From NCBI GenBank assembly GCA_029821755.1, contig JALGSV010000026.1, positions 1 to 48,817 of the forward strand: a stretch of DNA of 48,817 nucleotides, written 5' to 3'. This document shows positions 1 through 8,445 of this stretch, piece by piece. The position numbers were made by a program, and so were the translations under genes. The notes below the pieces were generated by a model. It did not search any database. It saw only the letters and a program-made list of their open reading frames with translations, and had not been told where the DNA came from. Positions within the stretch are counted from its first letter, which is position 1, and each line of letters opens with the position of its first letter. This stretch comes from Candidatus Zipacnadum vermilionense (GTDB lineage Bacteria > Armatimonadota > Zipacnadia > Zipacnadales > Zipacnadaceae).

Positions 1-2682
1 GTAGCGCATATCGTTTAGACGCGGCAGAATCCCTGCCGGGTCCCACGCGGCTTTGAGGCGTTGCGTCAGGGCAGCCAGGGGAGCCGGGGCTGATTCCAGC
101 GGCTCACCGCTGCCAGGCGGGAGTCGGCGGAGAGTGCCTCCGCGGGTGTGAGCGATGGCGCGCAGCAGGTCCAGGGCCGGGCGCAGGGCATCATCGTTCA
201 GGGCGGGGAGACCGAGTCGGACGCTGCCCAGACCGGGCGAGGAGACCAGTACCGGCGCGGACAGACCTGCGGTCGCGACTGCCGCTGCCGACAGGGCCTC
301 CAGACAGCGGCTGGGCGGGCAGGACAGTTCCAGCGCGAGGCTACTCTCGGTGACCTGAGGCAAGGAGGCTACTACGGGCCAGAGGGCCTCTGCCTCCTCC
401 TCGGCAATTTCCACGGTATCGAGGCCCAGTTCCACCGCCACCGCTTGCAGGGCGCTGTCGCCGGCGGCTACCTCCGCCTCCAGGCCGTGCCAGGCGGTCA
501 GGATCAGCCACTGGCCCTCCGCCACCGCCACTCCCACCGTCGCCGCTGCCGTCGGGCCGAGTACCTCCACGGCGGCGGGGCGAGCCGACTGGGTGAGGGC
601 GCAGCGGCACAGTTCCTGCGCCTGGGTGTCGGTGTGCGCGCGCCAAGCGACGGTGCGGGCGACTGGCGGTCGGGGCGCGGTGCGGAGGATAACCTCCAGG
701 ATAGCGGCCAGGCTGCCCTGGGAGCCGACCAGCAAACGCTCCAGAGCATAGCCGGACACGTTCTTCACGCACGACACGCCGAAGCGGGCGATCTCGCCGG
801 TGGGGAGAGCCAGACGCATGCCGGTGACGCGATCAGCGAGGCGGCCGTAGCGCAGGGCGAGGGGACCGCTGAGGCCGGAGGCGATGACGCCACCGAGGGT
901 GGCCTCCTCCCCGCCCGGTGGCAGGACCGGCCACCACTGGCCCACCTCCGCGAGAGCCGCCTGTAGGTCCACTACGCGCACGCCCGCCTGGACGGTGACC
1001 GTGGCGTTGGCGGGCTCCAGGTGGAGGACGCGGTGGAGACCGAGGGTAGAGAGGGGAACCTCACCCCCTGCCCCCTCTCCTTGCAGGAGAGGGGGTGAGG
1101 AGAGGGAAGCGGCGCCCACTAAGCGCACTCCCTGCCCCTCTCGGGTCGCCAGGGCCAGCAGCTTACCCATGGCCTCGTAATCATAAGGACACAGGCGTCC
1201 TGCCTCGTCCCGCACGGCGATGGCCTCGGCGGCGCGGGTGAAGGAACCAGAGGGGAGGCTCGGGAGCTCGGAGCCCTGCGGGATTTCGTCGGGCAGCAGC
1301 TTACCGGGGTTGCTCAGGCCGGCGGGGTCGAAGGCCTCCTTGACCCGGCGCAGCAGCGCCAGTTCGTCGGGCGAGAACATCAACGGCATGTACTTGCGCT
1401 TCTCGGTGCCGACGCCGTGCTCACCGGTCATGCTCCCGCCGAGAGAAAGGGCGGCCTGGATTACCTCGCTCTGGGCGGCGAAGACCCGCTCCATCTCGTT
1501 GGGATCGCGTGGGTCGAAGATGATCTGCGGGTGTAGGTTGCCATCGCCCGCGTGTAGGATGTTGCCGATCACCAGGTGGTAGCGCTCGGAGATCTCCGTT
1601 ATGTGGGCGAGCATCTGCGGGAGCTGGTTGCGGGGGACCGACACATCGGTGGAGATCTTGCCGGGGGCGAGATTGGCGATGGCGGCGGCGGTGCCCTTGC
1701 GGCCCCGCCAGAGGCGCTCGCGCTCGGCGGGGTCCTCGGCCTGGTGGAACTCGCGGGCCTGGTAGGCGGTGCAGAGGGCGCGGATAGCGTCCATCTGCAG
1801 GGCAAGAGCGACGCGGGGGCCGTCCACGTCGATGAGCAGCACGGCGGCAGCGTCTAAGGGGTAGCCGGCCTGGAAGGTCTTCTCCACGGCCTCGATCAGG
1901 GGCCGGTCGATCATCTCCAGCGCCGCCGGCACCATCCCCCGGGCGATGATTTCGGCCACGGCGGAGGAGGCGGCGTCGAGACTGTCAAAGATGACCAAGG
2001 CGGTGCTGGTGGCCTCCGGGAGAGGCATGACGCGCACGGTGATCTCCGTAACGATGCCCAGGGTGCCCTCGCTGCCGGCGTAGAGGCCGAGCAGGTTGTA
2101 GCCGGGGAGGTCGGCGCCGGCACCTCCGACGCGGAGAATCTCGCCCTCGGGGGTGACTACCTCCGCAGCCAGCAGGTGGTTGGCGGTGACGCCGTACTTG
2201 AGGCAGTGGGCGCCGCCGGCGTTGTGGCCGAGGTTGCCGCCGATAGTGCTGACCAATTGGCTGGAGGGGTCGGGAGCGTAGAAGAACCCCAGCGGTTCCA
2301 GGCGCTTCTGCAGGTCGAGGTTGACCAGGCCCGGCTGGACCACGGCGCATTGGTCGTCGGGACTGATCGCGAGCAGGCGGTTCATGTGGGTGAGGCTAAT
2401 CAGGAGCGCGCCGGGGGAGGGGATGGGCCCGCCGGAGAGGCTGGTGCCGGCGCCGCGGGGGCTGAACGGCACCCGGTGGCGGGCGCAAGTGCGGACCAGG
2501 GCAGCGACTTCCTCGGTCGTCTCGGGGAGGGCCACGGCCGCGGCCGGCTCCTGGTCAAGTGCGCCGTCGTAGCTGTACAGACGCTGGGAGAGGGGGTCAG
2601 TGAGCAGCCGACCCGGGCCCACGGCACGGCGCAGGTCCTCGATAACGACAACCGGGAGGCGAATGGCGGCAAGGTGAGGCAT
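1..2682 (-). CDS. GlcD-GlcE fused FAD-linked oxidase (partial, runs off left edge)
   Basis: One uninterrupted frame of 894 codons from ATG at 2682 to the window edge. Residues about 1-480 match the glycolate oxidase GlcD / D-lactate dehydrogenase family: PRGAGTSLSGG FAD-binding segment near 75, GDGNLHP near 377, GEHGVGTEKR near 419, and the closing NPGKLLP. From about residue 495 a second FAD_binding_4 domain starts, GlcE-like, ending close to the window edge with WDPAGILPRLNDMRY. In most bacteria GlcD and GlcE are separate subunits that work with the iron-sulfur protein GlcF to oxidise 2-hydroxy acids such as glycolate or lactate; here they are one chain. A palindromic repeat lies in frame at residues about 526-541, in the GlcE half. 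A GlcF gene may lie just off the left edge. The fusion is seen directly; the substrate is inferred. Confidence 0.85.
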   Translation of the reverse strand, partial: MPHLAAIRLPVVVIEDLRRAVGPGRLLTDPLSQRLYSYDGALDQEPAAAVALPETTEEVAALVRTCARHRVPFSPRGAGTSLSGGPIPSPGALLISLTHMNRLLAISPDDQCAVVQPGLVNLDLQKRLEPLGFFYAPDPSSQLVSTIGGNLGHNAGGAHCLKYGVTANHLLAAEVVTPEGEILRVGGAGADLPGYNLLGLYAGSEGTLGIVTEITVRVMPLPEATSTALVIFDSLDAASSAVAEIIARGMVPAALEMIDRPLIEAVEKTFQAGYPLDAAAVLLIDVDGPRVALALQMDAIRALCTAYQAREFHQAEDPAERERLWRGRKGTAAAIANLAPGKISTDVSVPRNQLPQMLAHITEISERYHLVIGNILHAGDGNLHPQIIFDPRDPNEMERVFAAQSEVIQAALSLGGSMTGEHGVGTEKRKYMPLMFSPDELALLRRVKEAFDPAGLSNPGKLLPDEIPQGSELPSLPSGSFTRAAEAIAVRDEAGRLCPYDYEAMGKLLALATREGQGVRLVGAASLSSPPLLQGEGAGGEVPLSTLGLHRVLHLEPANATVTVQAGVRVVDLQAALAEVGQWWPVLPPGGEEATLGGVIASGLSGPLALRYGRLADRVTGMRLALPTGEIARFGVSCVKNVSGYALERLLVGSQGSLAAILEVILRTAPRPPVARTVAWRAHTDTQAQELCRCALTQSARPAAVEVLGPTAAATVGVAVAEGQWLILTAWHGLEAEVAAGDSALQAVAVELGLDTVEIAEEEAEALWPVVASLPQVTESSLALELSCPPSRCLEALSAAAVATAGLSAPVLVSSPGLGSVRLGLPALNDDALRPALDLLRAIAHTRGGTLRRLPPGSGEPLESAPAPLAALTQRLKAAWDPAGILPRLNDMRY
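1059..1106. repeat. Family A palindromic repeat, in frame inside the GlcD-GlcE fusion
   Basis: Inverted repeat with arms of the type CTCACCCCC...GGGGGTGAG around CTCTCCTTGCAGGAGAG. Read on the minus strand it encodes a PPLLQGEGAGGE-type peptide between GlcE secondary-structure elements without breaking the frame. At least ten related copies occur in this window. Confidence 0.8.
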
Positions 2683-2775
2683 GATCGAGGGTGGGCCGAA
2701 TACTTGGCGCCAGTCGTTTACAGCGGCGTTCGCCTTGGGCTCCTCCCGGCGCGGGCTTTCGGCTTGATCGGGTGT

Positions 2776-3699
2776 CTACTCCACCTGCGGCTCGGTGATG
2801 TCTCCGAGACGCTGGATGCTGTCCCCGGCGAGCTCGAGCAGGGACTCCAGGCGCTTCTGGGCGCGCCGCTGGGTGGCGGCGATGGTCAGGCTCTCGCGGA
2901 TGTCCTTCTCTATCTCCTCGAACTTGGGGACCCCCGAGGCCTGGTAGGACAGCCGCTTGACGATGATCCAGCCGTGCTGCGTCTCCTCGAAGGGCTGGCT
3001 GAGGTCGCCGTCCTTAGTCAGGGCGAAGGCGGCTTTCTGCAGGTTCTGGTCGCCCTTGCGGATGAAGCCGAAGTAGCCGGCGTTATCGCGGCCATAGGGG
3101 TCGAGGTTGTACTGCTTGGCCGCCTCCTCCCACTTGATCTTGCCCAGGACCAGGTCCTGGCGGATCTTGTCGGCTTCCTCCTTGGTGTTCACGCCGATGA
3201 AGGCAACCTCGACGGCCTCCTCGCGTGCCAGGTCCTGTTTGCTCAGCTCATAGTAGCGGATGACGTCCTCGTCGGTGACCTTGACGTCGGGCTTGACCAT
3301 CTTCTCCAGCAGCAGGCGGACGCGCAGGAAGTTGCGGTAGGAGGCGAGGGTGTACTGGTTCTGCAGGAGCCAGGAGCTGAAGCTCTGGCCGGTGGAGCGC
3401 TGGCGGCTCTCGATGTCGGCCTTGGTCTGGTTAAGGGCGGCGTCGATCTCGGCCTCACTGACGGTGAGGCCCTTCCTCTCGGCCTCCTGGTCGACGACCA
3501 GGGCGGTGATAAGCTGCTCGCGGACCTGGTATCCCCAGCGGGTCTTGAGCTCGGCGATGACCGTCGACTCCATTATCTTCTCGCCGTTGACGATAGCGAC
3601 GACCTCGTCGGCCCGGACGGGGGCCGACGGGATTAGCAGGCCGGCCGCGAGGGCCAGTAGGATCGTCCAGCGCAGGTTAGTGCGAAGGAACTGTAGCAT
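2776..3699 (-). CDS. PpiC/SurA-type peptidyl-prolyl isomerase, exported
   Basis: 307 residues. An N-terminal signal peptide or anchor (residues 1-30, hydrophobic LLALAAGLLIPSAPVRA) is followed by a SurA-N-like helical region starting VVAIVNGEKI. The parvulin (rotamase) domain lies at about 165-260, with the family pattern GYFGFIRKGD...LQKAAFAL...DLSQPFEETQHGWIIVKR. Such proteins help secreted and outer-membrane proteins fold in the periplasm. The start overlaps the end of the upstream CapA-like gene by 23 bases, so the two are probably co-transcribed and translationally coupled. The GlcD-GlcE fusion begins 93 bases downstream on the same strand. Family assignment is firm; client proteins are unknown. 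Confidence 0.88.
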   Translation of the reverse strand: MLQFLRTNLRWTILLALAAGLLIPSAPVRADEVVAIVNGEKIMESTVIAELKTRWGYQVREQLITALVVDQEAERKGLTVSEAEIDAALNQTKADIESRQRSTGQSFSSWLLQNQYTLASYRNFLRVRLLLEKMVKPDVKVTDEDVIRYYELSKQDLAREEAVEVAFIGVNTKEEADKIRQDLVLGKIKWEEAAKQYNLDPYGRDNAGYFGFIRKGDQNLQKAAFALTKDGDLSQPFEETQHGWIIVKRLSYQASGVPKFEEIEKDIRESLTIAATQRRAQKRLESLLELAGDSIQRLGDITEPQVE

Positions 3700-4807
3700 C
3701 GGTTGTCTCCTGACCTGAGGGGGTGGGCGCCGCCGCGGTGACGATCACCGCACCGTCCTGGATTTGGGTGGTAGTGCCCAGCTTCTGGCAGTAGCCAGCG
3801 AAGCGCTTGAGAATGGCATCGCGCTTGGCCTCCGGCGGGTAGATCGGTCCCATGCGGTCACGCGGCAGGTGCACAGGCACAACTCGGATCGTCCAGCCCT
3901 CGTCCTCGGCGTAGTGCAGGTTGAAGATGGCGCTTTCCATCCTAATGCCCGGCCGCTGATCAAAGATGAAGTTCCCCATGCTGTAGAGGATAGGACGTCC
4001 CTGGTAGATCTCGATACCCTCCAGCACGTGCGGGTGGTGCCCTAGGATGAGAGCGGCTCCCGCCTCTACTGCCGCATGAGCAGTCTGCTTCTGGCGATCG
4101 CAAGGATGCTCCCAGTATTCCTGTCCCCAATGATAGGAAACAACTAGCAGGTCACATTTGTTCTTCGCCACGGCAATCAGTTTGCGGTGTTTGCTGAGGT
4201 CCTGGGGAACCCGGGAGGGGCAGCCGACCGGGAAATCCAGGTCGGTGAAGGCCAGGAAGCCGACTCTCAAGCCGTTTGCGGTCAGGACACGCAGCCAGGA
4301 GGCTTGGGCGCGGTTCCGGGCGCCGCCGACGTACTTGATGCCGGCCTCGTCCAGGTGCTTGAAGGTCTGCAGGTACCCCTCGCGCCCGGGGTCGGTGCAG
4401 TGATTGTTAGCGAGGGAGACCAGATCGATGCCGGCAAGGGTGAGCACCTTGACGTACTCGGGATTGGCCCGGAAGGCGCAATTGGGCGGGTCGTGATAGC
4501 CAACCGTAGAGAGAGGCGACTCCAGGTTGGCGAAGGTAATATCGGCCTTGGCCAAGTCGGACGCGACCTCCTCGATCACCCGAGCGCAGCCGCTTTGCTT
4601 GATGACCCGCTCCACCCCGCGGTCGAGCATAATGTCGCCGACGGCGGTCAGGTCAAAGGCGCGCGGGGGCGGCGGCGCGGCGGGGGCCGCGGGCGTCGAG
4701 ACGACCGGAGTGAGGCCCGGCGCGGCCGGCTGCTGCTGGCGGCAGCCGGCGGGCAGAACCAGAGCCAACGCGAGGACACAGCTCAGGGACTTGAGGTAGG
4801 CAGTCAT
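3677..4807 (-). CDS. CapA-family metallophosphatase-like lipoprotein
   Basis: 376 residues from ATG 4807. The start is chosen because it gives a clean lipoprotein signal (MTAYLKSLSCVLALALVLP-AGC, acylated Cys22) and because a -10 box lies 9 bases upstream, inside any longer reading. The body matches the poly-gamma-glutamate CapA/PGA_cap family with a calcineurin-like phosphoesterase fold: AVGDIMLDRGV, FANLESPL, ANNHCTDPG, YHWGQEY, GHHPHVLEGIEIY and SMGNFIFDQ are all present, so the metal-ligand set looks intact. In Bacillus, CapA takes part in capsule polymer handling; in other phyla many paralogues have unknown substrates. No capB/capC neighbours are present, so a capsule role is not supported here. 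Confidence 0.87.
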   Translation of the reverse strand: MTAYLKSLSCVLALALVLPAGCRQQQPAAPGLTPVVSTPAAPAAPPPPRAFDLTAVGDIMLDRGVERVIKQSGCARVIEEVASDLAKADITFANLESPLSTVGYHDPPNCAFRANPEYVKVLTLAGIDLVSLANNHCTDPGREGYLQTFKHLDEAGIKYVGGARNRAQASWLRVLTANGLRVGFLAFTDLDFPVGCPSRVPQDLSKHRKLIAVAKNKCDLLVVSYHWGQEYWEHPCDRQKQTAHAAVEAGAALILGHHPHVLEGIEIYQGRPILYSMGNFIFDQRPGIRMESAIFNLHYAEDEGWTIRVVPVHLPRDRMGPIYPPEAKRDAILKRFAGYCQKLGTTTQIQDGAVIVTAAAPTPSGQETTDATVPSH

Positions 4808-4816
4808 GTATCCGGA

Positions 4817-4846
4817 ATCATAGCGTAAGTGGGGAGGGGGAGTCAA
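4817..4846 (-). promoter_or_regulatory. Promoter of the CapA-like gene, leaderless layout
   Basis: On the minus strand, -35 TTGACT (4846-4841), an 18-base spacer and -10 TATGAT (4822-4817), then only 9 bases to the ATG at 4807. No Shine-Dalgarno sequence fits in the gap. The NlpC/P60 gene has the same spacing at 27269-27240. Confidence 0.65.
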
Positions 4847-4911
4847 ACGGACGATGAACGAGGGTGTGCCCCAGAACTGAGGGCAGAGCGGCGAGGAGCG
4901 GGGCCTGCAGG

Positions 4912-4990
4912 GGCCGGATGAACGCAGCGCAGCGAAGTGAATCCGGCCCGCTCAGGGCAGCCGACGGGCCGGATTCGCTTCGCTCATCGC
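4912..4990. repeat. Inverted repeats with GGCCGGAT arms
   Basis: The 177-base gap between the CapA-like gene and the helicase holds a strong dyad: GAATCCGGCCCG (about 4949) pairs with CGGGCCGGATTC (about 4974), preceded by a third copy of the GGCCGGAT arm near 4914. It may act as a transcription end for the helicase gene (minus). A related GGGCCGGATA...TATCCGGCCC palindrome lies near 48030-48088. Confidence 0.6.
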
Positions 4991-7830
4991 GGCCCCTCCA
5001 CCAGACTGCCGCTGCGGTCGTCGCAGAACTCCACCTCCTCCTCGCGCAAGTCCAGGCAGTAGCCGCGGCGCGGGATGTTGCGGAGGGGGACGGAGGTGTC
5101 AGGGGGGAGGGCCTCGGCCAGCTTCTTGGCCAAGCGGTGGCGGTGCCAGTTGATCTGACCGTGCTCCACCACCTCCTCCGGGCCCCAAACCTGGGCGAAG
5201 AGTTGCTGGTACGCTACGCAGCGCCCCGGTTGCGCCGCCAGGGCCGCCAGGAGGCGCCATTCGGTCGGGCGGAGGGTGATCTCCTGGTCGTGGAAGAAGA
5301 TGTGATGGGGTTGGGAGGGGTCGAGGCGGAGGAGCGGGAGGGTCTCGAGCCGGTCGAGTGGCGAAGGAGGTGCGACCTCAGTGTTGACCGGCGTCGGGGC
5401 GGCCCCGAGGGCGGGGGCTCCGGCGGCAGGCGCCTGCCCGGCCGGAGGCGGGGAGGCTTCGCGCCTCCGCCGCCGTCCGGCCGGGGTGGGACCAGGCGCC
5501 TCCCACTGGAGCTGCAAATCGTGAACCTCCGCCTCGGGCACTAGCCGGCGGCGCTCGGCGGGGATGAGAGCGGTCAGGTCGTCCTCGTTGCGCAAACCCG
5601 CCGCCAGCAAGGCCAGGGCGCGGTCGCGTCCGGCTACGCCGCGCAGGGCGTGGCCCAGGGGTAGCGCCTCCTCCGGCAGGCCCAGAGCGAGGCGCGCGGC
5701 CAGGGACTCGGCGGTCTCCACCTGCGCCGCGGTCCAGCCGCGCTCCGCGCCGATCTGCGCGGCCAGGCCCACCAGCCAGGACACCGTCTCCGCCGCTACC
5801 GCCAGGCGGCCGGCGGGGACTCGGACCGCCTCCTCCACCTCCGCCGTGGTTTCGTTGCCGGTCCAACGCAGCAGGGCCAGCACCAGTCGCGCCGCCCGGG
5901 CCTTGTCCTCCGCCGAACGCTCCCCGGTCTCACGGAGGGCCTGCAAAAGAGGGAAGTCGCCGGGCGAGGCCTGGGCCGCCAACTCGCCCAGCCAGTCGGG
6001 GGAGTGAGCGCCGCGAGGGCCCAGGGGGAAGTACAAGGCCATGGCCTCGGGGGTAAGGGCAGCGAGGAAGAGGAGAGCAAGGGGGGCCGTCCTCTGGACC
6101 CCTTCCCCTGCAAGGGGAGGGGGCAGGGGGTGAGGCTCCGAGGGCGGGGTACGTACTCCCCTCCCCACCAGTCCGTTGTCCAACCAGCGGGAGAGCCAGT
6201 AGAAGCCCTCCAGGCTCGCGCCGCTGGCGGCGGCGAGCCGTCCCAGGGGGGTCACGCGGAGACGGTCCGGCTCGCCCATTGCCAACAGCCCGTACCGCTC
6301 GGCGGAGCGCAGGGACGCCTGCAGCTCGGTAGGCAGCTCCCGCGCTTGTTGCTCGCCGCGGGTCCAGGCGGTGAGGGTGTGGCGGTAGAGTGCGACGAGG
6401 TCGTCCGCATCGCCGCCCTCGGCGCCGCAGAGCAGGGCCAACTGCTGCAGCGGGGAGAGCGCGGCCAGAGAGGGGGCGGGCGGGTCGAAGCCGGGCGCGG
6501 TGTAGCGCTCCAGCAGCGCCTCCTGCTGGTAGGTGGAGTCGGCCAGCAGAATCGCGCGGCCGTAGTCCTCCCCCAGACGGGGGCGACCGGCGCGGCCGCC
6601 CATGTTCTCGCACTCGGCGCGAGGCAGGGACACCAGTGCCGGGCGGCCGGGGCCGAGGGGCTGCTCCCAGCGCTCCCCGCAGAGGATGACGTTGCGCGCG
6701 GGGAGGTTGACCCCCAGGGCCAGGGTGGAGGTGCTGCACAGAATCATGATCTCACCCGCAGCGAAGCCCGCCTCGATGATCCGGCGCTCCTCGAACTGCA
6801 GGTCGCTGGAGTGGAAGGCGACCCCGGCGGCGACCACCTCCTGCAAGCGCTCCCGGGTGGCGGTGCGAGGAAGGGCGGCCAGGCGAGCGAGGACCGTTGG
6901 AGGGCGCGAGCTACGTCCTCCACCGTCCTCTTCCCCCTCTCCCGTGAGGGAGAGGGGGCCAGGGGGTGAGGCTCCCCTCTCCTCCGCCAGGCGCAGGGCC
7001 AGCTTGACTACGCTGGGGCGGTCGGGGAGGAAAACCAGGGTGGGCTCTCCCTGCGAGGCGAAGTGCAGCGCGAGGCGGGCGGCGGCCTCCGGCCAGGCGG
7101 CTTCCGTCAGGTCTAGCGGCCAGTGTTCCTCGCCGAGCTGCCCGGTATTGTACTCGCGGTAGCGAAAGACGCCCCCGGCCAGCACGCCCCGGCGCAGTTC
7201 CACCGGGCGCTCCCGCATCTCCAGCCCCTCGGCGTCGAGCCAGTCGGCAATCTGCCCGGAGGCGCCCATGACCGCCGAGAGGCCGACGATCTGTAACTGG
7301 GGACAGGTCGCGCGCAGGTGGGCGAGGGTAACCTCCAGGATGGGGCCGCGCTGGGGGTCGCCCAGGAGCTGTAGCTCGTCCACCACTACGCACCCCAGGG
7401 CGCGGGCGGCGGCCGGCGAGAGATTGAAGAGGTAATGGGCCTTCTCGGGCACGGCGACGGCCAGGTCGAAATCACCGCGCAGCAGACGGGGATCGTCACG
7501 GCGGCGGTCGCGGGTGCTGACGATCACGCGCAGGCCGAGCGGGCCGTACAGGCGACTGAGCAGGGCGTACTTCTCCTCCGCCAGGGCCTTGGTGGGCACA
7601 AGGAACAGAGCGCGGTGGCCGGAGGTGGCGGCCTGCAGGGCAGCCATCTCGCCGACCAGGGTCTTGCCGGCACCGGTGGGAGCGTAGAGGACAAGGCTAC
7701 CCCCACGCAGCAAATTGGTGCGCCCCACCGCCTGCGCCTGGGCCGGGAGCAACTCCGGGCCGTACTCTTGCTCCCAGATCGTCAGCAGTTCCCCCGAGAG
7801 CCCCATCGCTTCCAGTGATCCGATCTGCAT
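4984..7830 (-). CDS. Ski2/Hel308-like SF2 helicase with C-terminal OmpR-type winged helix
   Basis: 948 residues from the ATG at 7830, which has AAGGGG 8 bases upstream; an ATG at 7836 is in frame but too close to that site. Numbering below is from 7836. Walker A APTGAGKT 52-59; motif II is DELQ (153-156) where Hel308/Ski2 enzymes have DExH; SAV motif near 187; GGRAGRP motif VI 412-418. Residues about 860-930 match the OmpR/PhoB trans_reg_C DNA-binding domain (LRPTEWRLLAALAAQPGR... to NIPRRGYCLDL). The two domains are joined by a Pro/Ala-rich linker. Two copies of repeat family A are in frame (about 288-304 and 563-581). The gene is divergent from nothing conserved; a 73-residue membrane protein and a restriction-modification gene lie next to it. 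A DNA-unwinding role is inferred from the family; the target is unknown. Confidence 0.85.
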   Translation of the reverse strand: MQIGSLEAMGLSGELLTIWEQEYGPELLPAQAQAVGRTNLLRGGSLVLYAPTGAGKTLVGEMAALQAATSGHRALFLVPTKALAEEKYALLSRLYGPLGLRVIVSTRDRRRDDPRLLRGDFDLAVAVPEKAHYLFNLSPAAARALGCVVVDELQLLGDPQRGPILEVTLAHLRATCPQLQIVGLSAVMGASGQIADWLDAEGLEMRERPVELRRGVLAGGVFRYREYNTGQLGEEHWPLDLTEAAWPEAAARLALHFASQGEPTLVFLPDRPSVVKLALRLAEERGASPPGPLSLTGEGEEDGGGRSSRPPTVLARLAALPRTATRERLQEVVAAGVAFHSSDLQFEERRIIEAGFAAGEIMILCSTSTLALGVNLPARNVILCGERWEQPLGPGRPALVSLPRAECENMGGRAGRPRLGEDYGRAILLADSTYQQEALLERYTAPGFDPPAPSLAALSPLQQLALLCGAEGGDADDLVALYRHTLTAWTRGEQQARELPTELQASLRSAERYGLLAMGEPDRLRVTPLGRLAAASGASLEGFYWLSRWLDNGLVGRGVRTPPSEPHPLPPPLAGEGVQRTAPLALLFLAALTPEAMALYFPLGPRGAHSPDWLGELAAQASPGDFPLLQALRETGERSAEDKARAARLVLALLRWTGNETTAEVEEAVRVPAGRLAVAAETVSWLVGLAAQIGAERGWTAAQVETAESLAARLALGLPEEALPLGHALRGVAGRDRALALLAAGLRNEDDLTALIPAERRRLVPEAEVHDLQLQWEAPGPTPAGRRRRREASPPPAGQAPAAGAPALGAAPTPVNTEVAPPSPLDRLETLPLLRLDPSQPHHIFFHDQEITLRPTEWRLLAALAAQPGRCVAYQQLFAQVWGPEEVVEHGQINWHRHRLAKKLAEALPPDTSVPLRNIPRRGYCLDLREEEVEFCDDRSGSLVEGPR
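6092..6146. repeat. Family A palindromic repeat inside the helicase gene
   Basis: CCCCTTCCCCTGCAAGGGG followed by GGGGGTGAGGCTCC. On the minus strand it encodes EPHPLPPPLAGEGVQ in frame, after the helicase core and before the C-terminal helical region. Confidence 0.8.
6930..6982. repeat. Family A palindromic repeat inside the helicase gene
   Basis: CCCCTCTCCCGTGAGGGAG followed by GGGGGTGAGGCTCC. It encodes ASPPGPLSLTGEGE in frame between the two RecA-like domains, a region that tolerates insertions in SF2 helicases. Confidence 0.8.
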
Positions 7831-7838
7831 AGCCATCG

Positions 7839-7889
7839 CCCCTTGAAAGTGTCAAGGGGGAGTATATGCAAAGTTTGTTCTAGTGTCAA
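7839..7889 (-). promoter_or_regulatory. Helicase promoter with a 5' hairpin that covers the ribosome binding site
   Basis: Minus strand: -35 TTGACA (7889-7884), 17-base spacer, -10 TATACT (7866-7861), the best promoter match in the window. The predicted transcript begins at or just before a perfect 8-bp hairpin, CCCCTTGA-cactt-TCAAGGGG (7859-7839). Its 3' arm contains the AAGGGG ribosome binding site for the ATG at 7830. The dyad could be an operator, a translational switch, or both. Confidence 0.7.
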
Positions 7890-8058
7890 GGGAAGAGTAG
7901 CAAAAATACTTGAAAGAAGAACAAGGGACACCGCTGTGGAGGACGGCCCCTAGGGCCGAGGCAATCCAACAAGAGGGACGTGCTGAGCGAGGGGGGGAGG
8001 GCGCGATACGTAGCCCTGTGCATCAAAAGGCGCGGAAGCATCCTGCACAAGGCAGCCC

Positions 8059-8280
8059 CTACCGCGCCGGGGAGGGCGGGGCACTGGCCGGGGGCTGGGT
8101 ATGGCGACTGGCTTGCTTCTGGTGCCACTCGGCCTCCATCTGTGCCGCCTGTCGCTCGACCGCGGCGGCCTTCTGGTAGTCGCGGAAGAGGGTGAGGCCG
8201 ACGCCGATGATCATGAGCAGTCCGATGGAAAAACCAATAATGAGGGCGCGGCGCAGGTTGGGTAGCTTACTCTGGTTCAC
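8059..8280 (-). CDS. Small single-pass membrane protein
   Basis: 73 residues from GTG 8280, preceded by GGAGG at 8-base spacing. An in-frame ATG at 8304 overlaps the TATAAT -10 box and is unlikely to be used. Sequence: short basic N-terminus (NQSKLPNLRR), one hydrophobic segment (ALIIGFSIGLLMIIGVGLTLF, split here by residues 10-31), then an Ala/Glu/Gln-rich helix and a Pro-rich tail. No family is recognised. It is divergent from the restriction-modification gene and lies downstream of nothing on its own strand; the helicase ends up 220 bases further along. The function is unknown. A broader view would be a membrane anchor for a neighbouring activity, but nothing in the sequence proves it. Confidence 0.6.
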   Translation of the reverse strand: MNQSKLPNLRRALIIGFSIGLLMIIGVGLTLFRDYQKAAAVERQAAQMEAEWHQKQASRHTQPPASAPPSPAR

Positions 8281-8302
8281 ATCTATCGCCTCCGGTAGCG
8301 GC

Positions 8303-8308
8303 ATTATA
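8303..8308 (-). promoter_or_regulatory. -10 box of the small membrane protein gene
   Basis: TATAAT on the minus strand, 22 bases before the GTG start at 8280, leaving room for the GGAGG ribosome binding site. No good -35 match is visible at 16-18 bases. Confidence 0.5.
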
Positions 8309-8445
8309 CCACCACCCGACCCGGCGCGGTAGGCCCCGCCGGGCGCGAGCGAGTGGTGGTGACGGCGAGGGAGGGGTAGAGAAGAGGTGTCAGACGCTGC
8401 TTTCCCCGAGAAGGAATCCTCTCTCTCACTGTTCAATATAACCCC

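Noticed and set aside
2176-3636. Long plus-strand open frame of 486 codons opposite the PpiC and GlcD-GlcE genes
   Set aside because: It is the mirror of minus-strand genes with clear family motifs; its product is low-complexity Gly/Ala/Leu/Val with no recognisable domain.
7890-8058. Possible small gene between the helicase promoter and the small membrane protein gene
   Set aside because: Open frames here have no ribosome binding site and no recognisable protein features.
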